From assembly GCF_003390935.1 (NCBI RefSeq), contig NZ_QNQZ01000008.1:124001-188000 (forward strand): a DNA stretch of 64,000 bases, written 5' to 3'. A program made the position numbers and the translations under genes. This stretch comes from Lewinella sp. IMCC34191. GTDB taxonomy: Bacteria > Bacteroidota > Bacteroidia > Chitinophagales > Saprospiraceae. Positions 18,188-27,731 of this stretch are shown in pieces. The first letter of the stretch is position 1; each line of letters starts with the position of its first letter. The notes below the pieces were generated by a model. It did no database searches. It was not told the DNA's origin and worked only from the letters and a program-made list of their open reading frames with translations.

Positions 18188-18505
18188 CTATTTTTGTTTG
18201 GCGACCCAGGCTACGTGGCGGCGGATGCGTTCGTCGGCGAGGAGGGCGTCTTTGGTGTTGTAGTCGCGAGCGAGTTCCTTCTCATCGGGGATCAGGCGGT
18301 GGATGCCCTTGTGACAGGGGCGGCAGATCGAGATGCGGCGGTGCGTCATCTCTTCCTTGGTAAAATGCTTTTGGAAGTAGCTTTTGCGGTGTACGGCCCG
18401 CGGTATGAGGTGGTGCTCGGTCAGGGTGGTGGTGCGCCCGCATAGTTCGCACTCCCCGACGGGTCCCCGCAGGCGATCGGTGTAGTTTTTTCCTTTACGC
18501 GGCAT
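18188..18505 (-). CDS. HNH endonuclease domain protein
   Basis: 105 residues. A zinc-ribbon-like first pair CELC is followed by TEHHLIPR (the HH of the HNH core) and a second pair CRPCHKGIHRL carrying the final His. This layout is the common free-standing HNH nuclease fold (His-Me finger) of Bacteroidota. The N-terminus is basic (MPRKGKNYTDRLRG). No toxin, methylase or mobile gene is adjacent, so the role, such as nicking or repair, is unknown. The stop lies 6 bp from the end of the GGTAGAG hairpin array. Confidence 0.85.
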   Translation of the reverse strand: MPRKGKNYTDRLRGPVGECELCGRTTTLTEHHLIPRAVHRKSYFQKHFTKEEMTHRRISICRPCHKGIHRLIPDEKELARDYNTKDALLADERIRRHVAWVAKQK

Positions 18506-18576
18506 AGCTACCTAACGGGAAATATCGGTATCGGTTATGCGCAATCCGGCCGGGGTGCTATGCGACGGCGGGAAGA

Positions 18577-21393
18577 TTAGTGCGCTTCCAGCCAGTTTTC
18601 TCCCTTGCCCGTTTCCACTACGATCGGAACATCCAGGTTGGGAATGGCCTCGCGCATCAGTTCCTCGATGAGCGGCGTGACTTTTTCCACTTCATCGCGG
18701 GGAGCGTCGAAGACGAGTTCGTCGTGTACCTGCAGGATCATGCGGGTACGGAAATTGCGCTCCCGCAGGGCTTTGTGAATGCGGATCATGGCCAGTTTGA
18801 TCATATCGGCCGCCGTTCCCTGGATCGGGGTGTTCATCGCCATCCGTTCGGCCAGGGCGCGAGCTACACTGCTGCGGCTGTTGATGTCGCGCAAACCGCG
18901 TTTCCGACCGAGCAGCGTGGAGACGTAGCCTTCTTCCTTTGCCTGTTCTACGGCACCGCTCATGAATTGTTTCAGCCCGGTGAAGCGCTCGTAGTAATTC
19001 GCTATCAGCTGGCTGGCTTCCGAACGGCTGATTTCCAGTTCCTGGGTCAGGCGCTGGGCTCCGGCTCCGTAAAGGATGGCAAAGTTGATGGTTTTGGCCT
19101 GGTAGCGCTGCACGCGGGTCACTTCCTCGTAGGGCACGTCGAAGATCAGGGCCGCCGTGGCGGTATGGATGTCCTTGCCGGTCTTGAAGGCGTCCAGCAT
19201 ACCCTCGTCCTTGCTCAGGGCGGCTACCAGGCGGAGCTCGATCTGGGAATAGTCGGAGGCGAGCAGGATGTGGTCGGCATTGCGGGGAATGAAAGCCTTA
19301 CGCACTTCCGCCCCCTCGGGAGTCCGCACGGGGATGTTCTGCAGGTTGGGGTTTGCGCTGCTTAGCCGGCCGGTGGCCGCGATCGTCTGGTTGAAGCTGG
19401 AGTGGATCCGCCCGTCGTCATTCATCAGCAGGGGTAGGGCATCCACGTAGGTGCCGAGCAGCTTGCTCAGGCTGCGGTGGCGCAGGATGAGTTTGACGAT
19501 CGGAAAGTCGGCACTGACCTCGGCGAGGGTGGATTCGTCGGTTTTAAATTGGCCGGTTTTGGTTTTGCTGCCCTTATAGGGGACGCCCATCCGTCCGAAC
19601 AGGATCTCCCCAATCTGCTTCGGCGAGCCGATGTTGAACTCCGAACCGGCCATCTCGTAGATTTCCTTTTCGATCGACTGCAGTTCGCCGGTGAGGGTTT
19701 TGCTGTATTCCTGCAGAAAATTGCCGTCGACGTTGATGCCCTCCAGTTCGATGTCCCGCAGTACCGGAATGAGCGGCGCTTCCACCGTTTCGTAGAGTTC
19801 GACAAGTTCCTCTTCTTCCAGTTCAGGCCAGAGCGCGTGGTATAGCTGTAGGGTGATATCGGCGTCTTCGCAGGCGTAAGGGACCACCTTTTCCAGTGGT
19901 ACCTGCCGCATCGTCAGTTGTTTCTTTCCTTTTCCGATCAGCGACTCGATGGGCACCGGCTTGTAGTTTAGGTATTCCTCGCTGAGAAGGTCCATTTTGT
20001 GCCGTTTGTCGGGGTGCAGCAGGTAGTGCATGACCATGGTGTCGAGCAACTTGCCCTTTACCGTGGCACCGTAGCGCTCGAGTACGATCATATCGTACTT
20101 CAGGTTTTGTCCGACTTTATCGATTACTTCGTCGGCCAGCAGGGGAGCAAATTCGGCCACGATCGCCTCCGCCTGCTGCCGGTCCTCAGGTACCGGTACG
20201 TAGTATGCCGCTCCGCTTTTCCAGGCAAAGGACATGCCGACCAGTTCGGCGGTAGTCGGATCGACACTGGTGGTTTCCGTATCGAAAGAAATGGTTTTTT
20301 GCTTCGCCAGCTGCTCGACCAGCTTCTTCCTTCCCTCGGGGGTATCCACCTTTTGGTAGTCGTGCTCGGTGTTACCGAGGTGCTTGTCGGCAATGGCGTG
20401 AGCCGGCGGTTGCCGGAATTTCTTTTTGGGCGCGGACGCAGGTAAAGCGCTTTCCCCGGAAGCGAACAGGTCTCCCTGGGCCGTCGACTTAGCGGGGGCT
20501 TCCTCCTTGATTCCCAGGATCTCGTTGGCAATGGAGCGGAATTCGAGCTCGCGGAAAACGTCCGTTAGGTAATCCCGATCAAAATCCTCGATCAGGTATG
20601 CCTCCGGGTCGAATTTGATGGGTACGTCCTGAATGATCGTTGCGAGTTGCTTACTCAGCAGGGCCTGCTCCCGGAACTCCCGCAGGCGCTCCTGATTCTT
20701 CCCTTTGATCTGATCGGTGCTGTCCAGCAAATTCTCCATGCTGCCGAACTGCGCGATGAACTTCGCCGCGGTTTTGGGCCCGATACCCGGAACACCGGGA
20801 ATGTTGTCGACCGAGTCGCCCATCAGACCGAGCATATCGATGACCTGTTCCGGGTGCTCGATATCCCACTTCTTATTGATGTCGTCTACCCCGAGTATTT
20901 CCACTCCGTTGCCCATGCGGCTGGGCTTGTACATCAGGATATTCTCTTCCACGAGTTGACCGTAGTCCTTGTCGGGGGTGACCATGTACACTTTATAGCC
21001 TTCCCGCGCCGCCTGCTTGGACAGGGTACCGATGACATCGTCCGCCTCGAAATTCGGTACGATGATGATCGGGATCTTGAAGGCCTGCAAAATCTGGTGA
21101 ATGTAGGGAAAGGCGATGCCGATGTCTTCGGGTTGCTCCTCGCGATTGGCTTTGTAATCGGCGGCCAGTTCGTTGCGGAAAGTCGGACCGTCGGGATCGA
21201 ACACCACGGCCAGGTGGGTGGGCTCCTGGTTCTTGATCAAATCCCACAGCGTACGGGTGAAACCGTGCATGGCGGAAGTATTGACCCCCTTGGAATTGAT
21301 CAAAGGTCGATTGATAAAGGCAAAGTGGGCGCGGTAGACCAGGGCGTGGCCGTCGAGCAGGAAAAGGCGCTTGTCGGAGGCGGGATTTGGCAT
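18577..21393 (-). CDS. polA: DNA polymerase I
   Basis: 938 residues with all three activities. The N-terminal 5'-3' exonuclease begins LFLLDGHALVYRAHFAF and contains FEADDVIGTL and the helix-hairpin-helix VPGIGPKTAAKFI. The proofreading domain has Exo I SFDTETTS, Exo II NLKYDM and Exo III YACEDADIT, so D-E-D catalytic residues are present, unlike Taq-type enzymes. The polymerase domain has ASDYSQIELRL, the O-helix RYQAKTINFAILYG and VHDELVFD. PolA fills gaps and removes primers. The ATG follows a TATCTTCG box by 4 nt, suggesting a leaderless mRNA. Confidence 0.97.
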   Translation of the reverse strand: MPNPASDKRLFLLDGHALVYRAHFAFINRPLINSKGVNTSAMHGFTRTLWDLIKNQEPTHLAVVFDPDGPTFRNELAADYKANREEQPEDIGIAFPYIHQILQAFKIPIIIVPNFEADDVIGTLSKQAAREGYKVYMVTPDKDYGQLVEENILMYKPSRMGNGVEILGVDDINKKWDIEHPEQVIDMLGLMGDSVDNIPGVPGIGPKTAAKFIAQFGSMENLLDSTDQIKGKNQERLREFREQALLSKQLATIIQDVPIKFDPEAYLIEDFDRDYLTDVFRELEFRSIANEILGIKEEAPAKSTAQGDLFASGESALPASAPKKKFRQPPAHAIADKHLGNTEHDYQKVDTPEGRKKLVEQLAKQKTISFDTETTSVDPTTAELVGMSFAWKSGAAYYVPVPEDRQQAEAIVAEFAPLLADEVIDKVGQNLKYDMIVLERYGATVKGKLLDTMVMHYLLHPDKRHKMDLLSEEYLNYKPVPIESLIGKGKKQLTMRQVPLEKVVPYACEDADITLQLYHALWPELEEEELVELYETVEAPLIPVLRDIELEGINVDGNFLQEYSKTLTGELQSIEKEIYEMAGSEFNIGSPKQIGEILFGRMGVPYKGSKTKTGQFKTDESTLAEVSADFPIVKLILRHRSLSKLLGTYVDALPLLMNDDGRIHSSFNQTIAATGRLSSANPNLQNIPVRTPEGAEVRKAFIPRNADHILLASDYSQIELRLVAALSKDEGMLDAFKTGKDIHTATAALIFDVPYEEVTRVQRYQAKTINFAILYGAGAQRLTQELEISRSEASQLIANYYERFTGLKQFMSGAVEQAKEEGYVSTLLGRKRGLRDINSRSSVARALAERMAMNTPIQGTAADMIKLAMIRIHKALRERNFRTRMILQVHDELVFDAPRDEVEKVTPLIEELMREAIPNLDVPIVVETGKGENWLEAH

Positions 21394-21397
21394 GTGG

Positions 21398-21405
21398 CGA
21401 AGATA
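21398..21405 (-). promoter_or_regulatory. -7-like box TATCTTCG of polA, leaderless configuration
   Basis: One mismatch to TAnnTTTG on the minus strand, 4 nt (CCAC) before the polA ATG. Confidence 0.45.
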
Positions 21406-21542
21406 GGTATGGCGTCGCTAAGCCCGCCAACGGGCACTAGGCGGGAAGCATCGAAGACGGCAAGGCAGCAATGCTTTTAAAAAAGATAGTATTGCTATCA
21501 ACTTTGCGATTATTAGTTCGTTTCAGCACAAAAGAATCGATA

Positions 21543-21917
21543 ATGCAACGTCAAAATCCCTTACCCATCTTCTTTCTATTCTTCGCTTTGGTCGCGATTA
21601 GCACCGCCTCGTCCGCCCAGGTCAATTCGGAGACCGAGAGCGAACGAGTCGTCCGGGAGCTAGATCGGATCGAAGATTTGACCAGCCACGGGCCCAACTA
21701 TAAAAATCCGCGTGCCGCCGGACGCCTGTTGATCATCAACCGGGCCGCTCCGACGCTACCCCCGATCCCCATGGCCGCCCGGCTGACCGGCCCCGCGTAT
21801 AAAAACCGGGGACCCGTAATCCATACGACCCGCACGACGACCGTGCGACAACCCAAGCGGGAGCGGCTGATCGGTCCACGCTACAAAAACCGGGGAGCCA
21901 AGTCGGGGAACTTATAG
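21543..21917 (+). CDS. Small secreted protein with GP-x-YKN repeats
   Basis: 124 residues from ATG 21543; an upstream in-frame ATG at 21471 would precede a clear signal peptide (LPIFFLFFALVAISTASSAQ) and is less likely. The mature part contains three copies of a GPxYKN motif: HGPNYKNPR, TGPAYKNRG and IGPRYKNRG, spaced unevenly through a basic, proline-rich chain without cysteines. No family was recognised. The YKN motif may bind a ligand or be a surface-anchoring or processing repeat, but that is speculation. It precedes the 4HB-MCP-like gene by 25 bp and may be cotranscribed. A CAACTTTG near-promoter box lies about 36 nt upstream. Confidence 0.7.
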   Translation: MQRQNPLPIFFLFFALVAISTASSAQVNSETESERVVRELDRIEDLTSHGPNYKNPRAAGRLLIINRAAPTLPPIPMAARLTGPAYKNRGPVIHTTRTTTVRQPKRERLIGPRYKNRGAKSGNL

Positions 21918-21942
21918 TGTCCAGGCGCCAAAACCATCCCGT

Positions 21943-22563
21943 ATGAGCTTTTTCGATAAAATCAAGTGGGTATTGGGGATACTGGTTGTATTCCTCCTCG
22001 TGCTGGCTACTAACCTGATCGACCGGCAAAACTTTCGCGACGTTCGGGAGTCTATCGAAGCCATATACGCCGACCGGGTGGTTGCTCAAAACCTGTTATT
22101 TCGGATTTCCAAGGTGATCCACGAGAAGGAACTGGCGTATACCGAAGCGGATCGTGCCGCCCTGGATGGTCGATTATCTGCTCAGGAGGGAGATATTTCC
22201 GCCGCGGTAGATCGTTTTGCCGGCACGCGCCTCACCGAGCAGGAAAGCGTGGAATTTGGTCGCTTGCAAAAGAAGCTTGCCACACTGGCTTCACTAGAAG
22301 CGGATCTGGTCGAAGGAAAGGCCGAGCGGAGGGAAGTAAGGAATGCCCTAGAAGGAGTTCGGGAGTCACTGGACGATCTATCCGCGATCCAGCTGCAGGA
22401 AGGCAGGCAACAACTTCTGCTGGGCCAGCGGGCAATCAGTTCCTCCGATCTCTTCGCGCAATTGGAAATTGGGGCGCTCGTCGTTCTGGCGCTTGCCATT
22501 CAGGGTATTATCCTCTACAGTCCCGGCCAAAGCGCCAATCCACGTGCCACAGAGAGAAGCTAA
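21943..22563 (+). CDS. Membrane protein with chemoreceptor-type four-helix bundle
   Basis: 206 residues. An N-terminal membrane helix (WVLGILVVFLLVLATNLI) and a C-terminal one (IGALVVLALAIQGIILYS) flank a helical periplasmic region. The segment NLIDRQNFRDVRESIEAIYADRVVAQNLLFRIS is characteristic of the 4HB_MCP sensory domain. There is no HAMP or methyl-accepting signalling domain, so it is a stand-alone sensor-like module rather than a chemoreceptor. Free 4HB proteins occur in Bacteroidota with unknown role. It ends 11 bp before the hairpin shared with the convergent metalloprotease gene. Confidence 0.75.
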   Translation: MSFFDKIKWVLGILVVFLLVLATNLIDRQNFRDVRESIEAIYADRVVAQNLLFRISKVIHEKELAYTEADRAALDGRLSAQEGDISAAVDRFAGTRLTEQESVEFGRLQKKLATLASLEADLVEGKAERREVRNALEGVRESLDDLSAIQLQEGRQQLLLGQRAISSSDLFAQLEIGALVVLALAIQGIILYSPGQSANPRATERS

Positions 22564-22573
22564 GTAAACACCT

Positions 22574-22606
22574 GAAAAAAGGCCAGTTCCGACATGGAAC
22601 TGGCCT
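22574..22606 (-). terminator. Bidirectional terminator, T-tail on minus strand
   Basis: A perfect 11-bp stem AGGCCAGTTCC / GGAACTGGCCT (22580-22590, 22596-22606) with a 5-nt loop is followed by six T residues on the minus strand, ending the metalloprotease transcript. A weaker tail (CATTT) serves the plus strand. Confidence 0.8.
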
Positions 22607-22628
22607 CATTTACTTTACGCGGTACCGG

Positions 22629-23546
22629 CTACTTATTTGGCCAGTTGGCCCAATCGTTACAGTGACCGGCGTTGTCTGTTTTCGTAATACTGGTCTGTAC
22701 ACCGGAGTAGGTAGGATTCATCACCGCCTGGGGGCTATAGTGAACTTGGCCGGAGTTTTTATTGCGGAAGGCTTTTCCGAAGTGATCCTGGCTAAGTCCG
22801 TGGCCGGCCTCGTGCAGGGCAATCGATTCGGCATCGATCGACCTGGCAAAATTGAAGCGATCGTTGTAGTAGATCTCCCGGAAAGCGACGTCGGTTCGGT
22901 TGTCCCCGTTAGTATCCACGCTGGGTACGCCTGGCTTCCGGTGAACGATAGTGAAGGTGACGCCAACGATCGACCGTCCGCGGCTGCCAAAGATTCGGGT
23001 GAAGAACTGGCCGGGCATCCATCCGGCGTGGACAACATCGGCAACGTAGTCGGTAGAGCCACCGTAGCCAAAGAGGGCGGCCATATATCCGGTGGGTCGC
23101 CGGTCGAAGGGAATGCGTCGGAGTCCTAGGTCGGAGCAGGATACCTCTTCCCAGGTAGTCATTGCGCGTTGTACGGCTCCGTAACTGAGAGCGGGGGGCA
23201 TGTCTTCGCTGGGTCGAAGTTCGTCGATGTAATACGTGATGTCGGAGGAGCCATCGTCAGAGTTTTCGGGTGCGAAATCGAATCGCATGCGTTGGTTTCC
23301 GCGCTCCTTGAAAAGGACGGTTTGGCCGATCTCGGCGGTTTCGTCGGCGGTCAGGTATTCCGCCATGACCACTTCGTAGGATGATTCTTGAGCAGATTTA
23401 TCTATCCCCTTCGTGAATGCCGGCAACTCCATATAGATGGGGTCCGGACTCGGAAGGGGTACGAGGTCGTCGGTGTCTTCCTGACACGACAGGGCAAAAA
23501 AGCCGAGCGAGCAAAGCGTGATGGAACGTAGTAGAGGTTTCTTCAT
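22629..23546 (-). CDS. Metzincin-like zinc metalloprotease lipoprotein
   Basis: 305 residues. The lipoprotein signal peptide ends FFALSC. The extended zinc motif HEAGHGLSQDH lies at 245-255 and a Met-turn-like VMNP follows about 20 residues later, as in metzincins. The central region (YYIDELRP, MTTWEEVSC) resembles matrixin-type proteases. A calcium-binding-like loop DTNGDNRTD is present. The protein is probably anchored to the outer membrane or exported and degrades extracellular proteins. The promoter was not identified. The gene has its own terminator. Confidence 0.85.
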   Translation of the reverse strand: MKKPLLRSITLCSLGFFALSCQEDTDDLVPLPSPDPIYMELPAFTKGIDKSAQESSYEVVMAEYLTADETAEIGQTVLFKERGNQRMRFDFAPENSDDGSSDITYYIDELRPSEDMPPALSYGAVQRAMTTWEEVSCSDLGLRRIPFDRRPTGYMAALFGYGGSTDYVADVVHAGWMPGQFFTRIFGSRGRSIVGVTFTIVHRKPGVPSVDTNGDNRTDVAFREIYYNDRFNFARSIDAESIALHEAGHGLSQDHFGKAFRNKNSGQVHYSPQAVMNPTYSGVQTSITKTDNAGHCNDWANWPNK

Positions 23547-23747
23547 GAAAGGTCTGGAGTGAATGCCGCCGAATGGCGGATATGATTTGCGGGCTAAGGG
23601 AACGGCTTTCTACCCACATGGGTCTGCTACCTATCCCGTCCGCGCCAGACACTACAACCTCTGCTCCTTATCTCATATTTCAGCAACCCGAAATATTAAG
23701 CCATAACAATAATTAGTATAACAACTTTATCACAAGTCGCTGTCCCG

Positions 23748-25130
23748 CTATTGGTAGCCGACCGCAACGGCAACCAGTAGGCCGATCCAGGCCCAGATCA
23801 GCAACACGCCCGTAAGCGGCAGAATGAAACGCAGCCAGCGGTCGAAGGGTACCCGGCATACCCCGAGCATAGCCACCAGGCCCCCGAGCGAGGGATTGAA
23901 CAGATTCGTCACCCCATCGCCGATCTGAAAGGCGAGAATAGCGATCTGCGGACTGAGGTCAAGCGCCCGGCCAAGGGGGATCATCACCGGCAGGGTAGCG
24001 AGCGCCTGGCCACTGCCGCTGGGTATCAGCAGGTTGATGCCGCTCTGCCCGATCGACATTCCCACGGCGGAGGCATACGTCGGCAACCCATCCAGAGCTT
24101 CCGCCAAGCCGTAGCTAATCGTATCCTGGATTTGCCCCTGCTCCATGATCACCTTGACCGTAGCCGCCATGCCGATGATGAAAGTGGCCGGAGCCATCTC
24201 GGCCACCGACCGCATGCCCGCATCCGTCACCTCCCGTGTACTCAGGCCGCTGGTTAGGGCGCAGATGACCGTTACGATCAGGAAAACGGCGGATATCTCG
24301 TTGATGCCGAAGTGCCAGGTAAATACACCATAGAGGACGAAAGCAAGTCCGCACAGGAATACACCGAGCAGCCACCAATTTCGGGGGGAGATTCGGTACT
24401 GGTCGAGGGGACGGGACAGGGCCAGGCCCGACGTGTCCAGGCCCTGTCCTATCCCGCGCTCCGGTGCCCGCTTGATCCGGCGGAAGTACCGTACGTTGTA
24501 GTAGGCGGTGAGGGATACGGCGCCGAGGCATAGTATACTGCGCAACTCCCAACCGCTAAAGAGCGGGAGCCCCGCGATTTCGTGACCAATTCCTACCGTA
24601 TACGGATTGATGGGCGACAATCCGAAGGCTACGGTCATGCCCCCCAGGCTGACCCCGGCGGCCAGGATAAGGTCGCCACCCAGCGCCAGAACGACTACCA
24701 CGGCAATGGGGACCGTGGCGATGTTGTTCTCGTAGCCCACCATCACGCCCAGCAGCCCGTAGACGAAGGTCAGCAGTACCAGCAAGAGCTCCGACCGCTG
24801 CGTCCCCATCCGGTATACGAGCCGTCCGACGGCATTCTCGATGGTCTGCGTCCGTTCCAGTACGGAAAACATAAGGGCACTGGCCAGGCAGATGAAAATG
24901 ACCGGCGTGGCCAGCCGGTAGCCTTCCGGGAAAGCGCGGAACATCTCGAAGGGCCCGACCGGGGTAGGGGGTACCTCGGCAAAACTCCCGGGTACCACGC
25001 GATACTGACCGTTTACCTCTACGCGCTCGTATAGGCCGGCCGGCAGGAGATAGGTCATGGCCGTTACCACTACGATGATCGCGAACAGCATGATGAGGGG
25101 CGGGGGGATCCGGGTGAAGAGGCGGCGCAT
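23748..25130 (-). CDS. YfcC-family (DcuC/ArcD-like) membrane transporter
   Basis: 460 residues with about 12 hydrophobic segments. It begins FTRIPPPLIMLFAIIVVVTAMTYLLPAG and has the conserved GYENNIATVP and LSPINPYTVGIG, and IPSGSGQALATLPVMIPLG near the C-terminus, which identify the YfcC family. Members are proposed to move basic amino acids, dipeptides or C4-dicarboxylates; the substrate is unknown here. Divergent from the lipoprotein at 25290. The ATG follows a TACCTTCA box by 4 nt. Confidence 0.87.
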   Translation of the reverse strand: MRRLFTRIPPPLIMLFAIIVVVTAMTYLLPAGLYERVEVNGQYRVVPGSFAEVPPTPVGPFEMFRAFPEGYRLATPVIFICLASALMFSVLERTQTIENAVGRLVYRMGTQRSELLLVLLTFVYGLLGVMVGYENNIATVPIAVVVVLALGGDLILAAGVSLGGMTVAFGLSPINPYTVGIGHEIAGLPLFSGWELRSILCLGAVSLTAYYNVRYFRRIKRAPERGIGQGLDTSGLALSRPLDQYRISPRNWWLLGVFLCGLAFVLYGVFTWHFGINEISAVFLIVTVICALTSGLSTREVTDAGMRSVAEMAPATFIIGMAATVKVIMEQGQIQDTISYGLAEALDGLPTYASAVGMSIGQSGINLLIPSGSGQALATLPVMIPLGRALDLSPQIAILAFQIGDGVTNLFNPSLGGLVAMLGVCRVPFDRWLRFILPLTGVLLIWAWIGLLVAVAVGYQ

Positions 25131-25134
25131 GGAG

Positions 25135-25142
25135 TGAAGGTA
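25135..25142 (-). promoter_or_regulatory. -7-like box TACCTTCA, leaderless configuration
   Basis: Two mismatches to TAnnTTTG on the minus strand but with the recurrent 4-nt spacing (CTCC) to the ATG at 25130. Confidence 0.35.
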
Positions 25143-25289
25143 CGCTCTTACCCGCCAGAGGGTACCCGGTGCTTCGCGGCCCCTGCCCTGTTATAGTTGT
25201 CTAAAATCCCAAGACGGCTGCCGTCAGATCGGTTATGAAGTACGTATTTAGGTGATTGCCGTGTTTCGTTGACCTAAAACCCTACATCC

Positions 25290-25886
25290 ATGTACCGCTG
25301 TCTACTTCTATTCCTGGCATCGCCCTTCCTGGGCTGCACCCCCGAACCGATAGGGCCGCAACCCGAACCCTTCACCTGCAATTTTGGCTTCCTTACCGAT
25401 GTGTCAAATGAGGTGTGCAGCTGCCCCGCCGACCATGTCAACCTGGGTAGCCTGGAGTGTCGCCGGCTGACCGTTGATGAGTTTTACACGGAAATGGAAA
25501 ATTGCTACGTCGACCTGGGCATGATTGTCAAATTCGGCGATTCGGTACGGGTTTTCTCAGACCGACGCTCGGCCATTGACGTATACGTGGAGGATCCGGA
25601 TACGGCGAGCTGGTCCGTTCACGCCGAGCAGCCGAAATTCAATAAAGTTTCGGGTATCCTATCCAAAACGGCCAGTGGTAAGGACAGTATTCAGTGGGAC
25701 ATACAGCCAAGGGAATACGCTAGGATCTTCCCGGGAAACGAGTATGCGTATTCCCCCTGGTTCACCGGCTACCTAATCGGTACGGACACGATCCGGGGCA
25801 CCATTCACTGGGGACCCGGGGGGGAAGAAAGAACCCCCGTCGCGGAACTGGACTGTCCAGTAACCTTCATCAGGAGCGATGGATAG
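25290..25886 (+). CDS. Hypothetical lipoprotein
   Basis: 198 residues. The signal peptide YRCLLLFLASPFLGC has a lipobox ending at Cys16. The next region is Pro-rich, followed by a small Cys cluster (FTCNFGF, EVCSCP, LECRR) that may form a disulphide-linked EGF-like knot. The rest is predicted beta-rich (RGTIHWGPGG, CPVTFI). No family was recognised. It is probably an outer-membrane-anchored protein. It converges with the ABC exporter, with 22 bp between stops. Confidence 0.7.
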   Translation: MYRCLLLFLASPFLGCTPEPIGPQPEPFTCNFGFLTDVSNEVCSCPADHVNLGSLECRRLTVDEFYTEMENCYVDLGMIVKFGDSVRVFSDRRSAIDVYVEDPDTASWSVHAEQPKFNKVSGILSKTASGKDSIQWDIQPREYARIFPGNEYAYSPWFTGYLIGTDTIRGTIHWGPGGEERTPVAELDCPVTFIRSDG

Positions 25887-25908
25887 CGTGCGTATTGATG
25901 GTCGCCGC

Positions 25909-27672
25909 TTAGGGTACCATGCCGAGGTCCCGCAGGTGGTCTAGCGTCCCCTCCCGCACGATCCGGCCGTTTTCCAGGTAGTAGATGTAATCAAAATCCT
26001 TCAGCAGGTGCAGCCGGTGCAGCGTCGAAACGATGGTCTTATCCGGATACGTGGCAAAGATACGCTCGTACACCAATGCCTCCGACTGGGGGTCAAGGCT
26101 GCTCGTCGGCTCGTCCAGGAGCAGTAGGGTAGAGGATTCCGCTGCCAATAATCCGCGGGCGATACTCAGTCGCTGCCGCTGACCACCACTGAGATTAGCC
26201 CCGCCCTCGCTCAACCAGGTGTCGAGGCCGTTCTCTGCTTTTTCGACTACTTCTTCCATAGCGGCAAGCTGGATGGCCCGTTGCACGGCCTCGGGCTTTC
26301 GTTTGAGCCCCATCGTGAGGTTCTGGCGGATCGTTTCCTCGAAAATCTCCGGCGTTTGGGGAATCAGGGTGGTCTGTTCGTAGAGCTGGGCGGGGTCCGC
26401 TACCATATCCCCGTCGAATCGTACGCTAAGGCGGTCCGCTGGGTATAGCCCCCGGAGCAGATACAGCAGCGTGGTCTTGCCGCTGCCGCTGGGACCGATA
26501 AAGGCGATCCGTTTACCCCGCGGCAGTCGCAGGTCAATGTCCGACAGGCCCCGGTGCTCTTCGCTGTCCGCGTCGTAGGTGAAGGCCAGGTCGGTGACGG
26601 TCAGTTCCTTCCAGTCCTTCCGTACCTGGCTACCGGCCAGCGACGAGGCACGGGGTGCGGATTGGAAGGCCTCGACGATCGGATCGATCGCTGCCAGATC
26701 CGCCCGCAGCCGGATGATGGTGTTGTACTGCCCCGTGAGGGCATTGAACATGTTGGAAAACTGGTTGACGTAGCCGATCAGGGTGACCAGTCCGCCAACG
26801 AGGAAAACCTCGCCCGGCACGTAATTCTGGTACACGTAGCCGATCACGATGACGGCGTACATCAGTCCGATCAGAACGCCGGTGCTGAACCATTTTTGCT
26901 CGTTCAGTTGCGTATTGCGCAGAAAGGGCGGCCACACGGCCCGGACCCGGGCCTCGATCTGCCGCGCCGTCTGCCGACCGAGTCGAAGCGTGGTGACGGT
27001 AATGATATTCCCGAGATTGTCGGAAAGACCGGCCAGCAAATCGTTCTCCCGCTCGTTAGTCTCCTGCGTCGCGGCGATGATGGGGCGATCGAAGGCCAGC
27101 ACCGTCAACACGATCAGAATCCCGGCCACGCCAGCTACACCGCCGAAGAGAACGCTGAACCAGATGATGGCGATGATCGAGATGAACATACGCACCAGCG
27201 TCTGAAAGTACACAAAGCCGTTATCGAAGAAGCTCTTGAGTGCCTCGTAGGCTTTCCGCGTGCGATTGATCGTATCCCCGCTGTGGTGACGACGGTGCCA
27301 CTCCAGCGGCAGGCGAACGACCCGGTCGTAAGTTTCCATCAGCAACCGGCGGCTAATCTCGAAGGCCATGCGACGCTCCATCAGGCGGGCCGGCCACTGA
27401 AAAACCCAGCCCGCCAGGATAAGGGCCATGTAAGCTCCTCCGTAAATCCAGGCACCGGTAAGCAAATTCCCCTCGCCGGTCTGTAGGTAATTAATGAAGT
27501 AACCGAAGATGATGGGCTGCAGCGACGACAGCACATTAACGCAGGTGAACATCGCGTATATCAGGACGTAGCGCCCCCGCATGCCCCGTGCATACTGCCA
27601 GGAGATCGATAGTAACTGTTCGTAGGGGTTAGTAGAAAAAAACTCCCGCCACTGCCGGATCGTTCCTTGCAA
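25909..27672 (-). CDS. ABC exporter, fused permease and ATPase
   Basis: 587 residues: a six-helix type-IV exporter domain (about 30-320) followed by a nucleotide-binding domain with Walker A GPSGSGKTT, signature LSGGQRQRL, Walker B STLLLLDEPTSSLD and the switch His in STLHRLH. It is a half-transporter that must dimerise. Lipids, peptides or drugs are typical substrates; nothing local tells which. The start is a TTG at 27672 overlapping a TACATTTTG promoter-like string, so the exact N-terminus is uncertain; the next Met is residue 31. The Q-loop region is TTLIPQTPEIFEETIRQNL. Divergent from the NTF2-like gene. Confidence 0.9.
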   Translation of the reverse strand: MQGTIRQWREFFSTNPYEQLLSISWQYARGMRGRYVLIYAMFTCVNVLSSLQPIIFGYFINYLQTGEGNLLTGAWIYGGAYMALILAGWVFQWPARLMERRMAFEISRRLLMETYDRVVRLPLEWHRRHHSGDTINRTRKAYEALKSFFDNGFVYFQTLVRMFISIIAIIWFSVLFGGVAGVAGILIVLTVLAFDRPIIAATQETNERENDLLAGLSDNLGNIITVTTLRLGRQTARQIEARVRAVWPPFLRNTQLNEQKWFSTGVLIGLMYAVIVIGYVYQNYVPGEVFLVGGLVTLIGYVNQFSNMFNALTGQYNTIIRLRADLAAIDPIVEAFQSAPRASSLAGSQVRKDWKELTVTDLAFTYDADSEEHRGLSDIDLRLPRGKRIAFIGPSGSGKTTLLYLLRGLYPADRLSVRFDGDMVADPAQLYEQTTLIPQTPEIFEETIRQNLTMGLKRKPEAVQRAIQLAAMEEVVEKAENGLDTWLSEGGANLSGGQRQRLSIARGLLAAESSTLLLLDEPTSSLDPQSEALVYERIFATYPDKTIVSTLHRLHLLKDFDYIYYLENGRIVREGTLDHLRDLGMVP

Positions 27673-27731
27673 AATGTAGATGTTTTAACTGCTGCCCAAA
27701 GGTCCGATAAGGCGACAACAATCCATATAGT

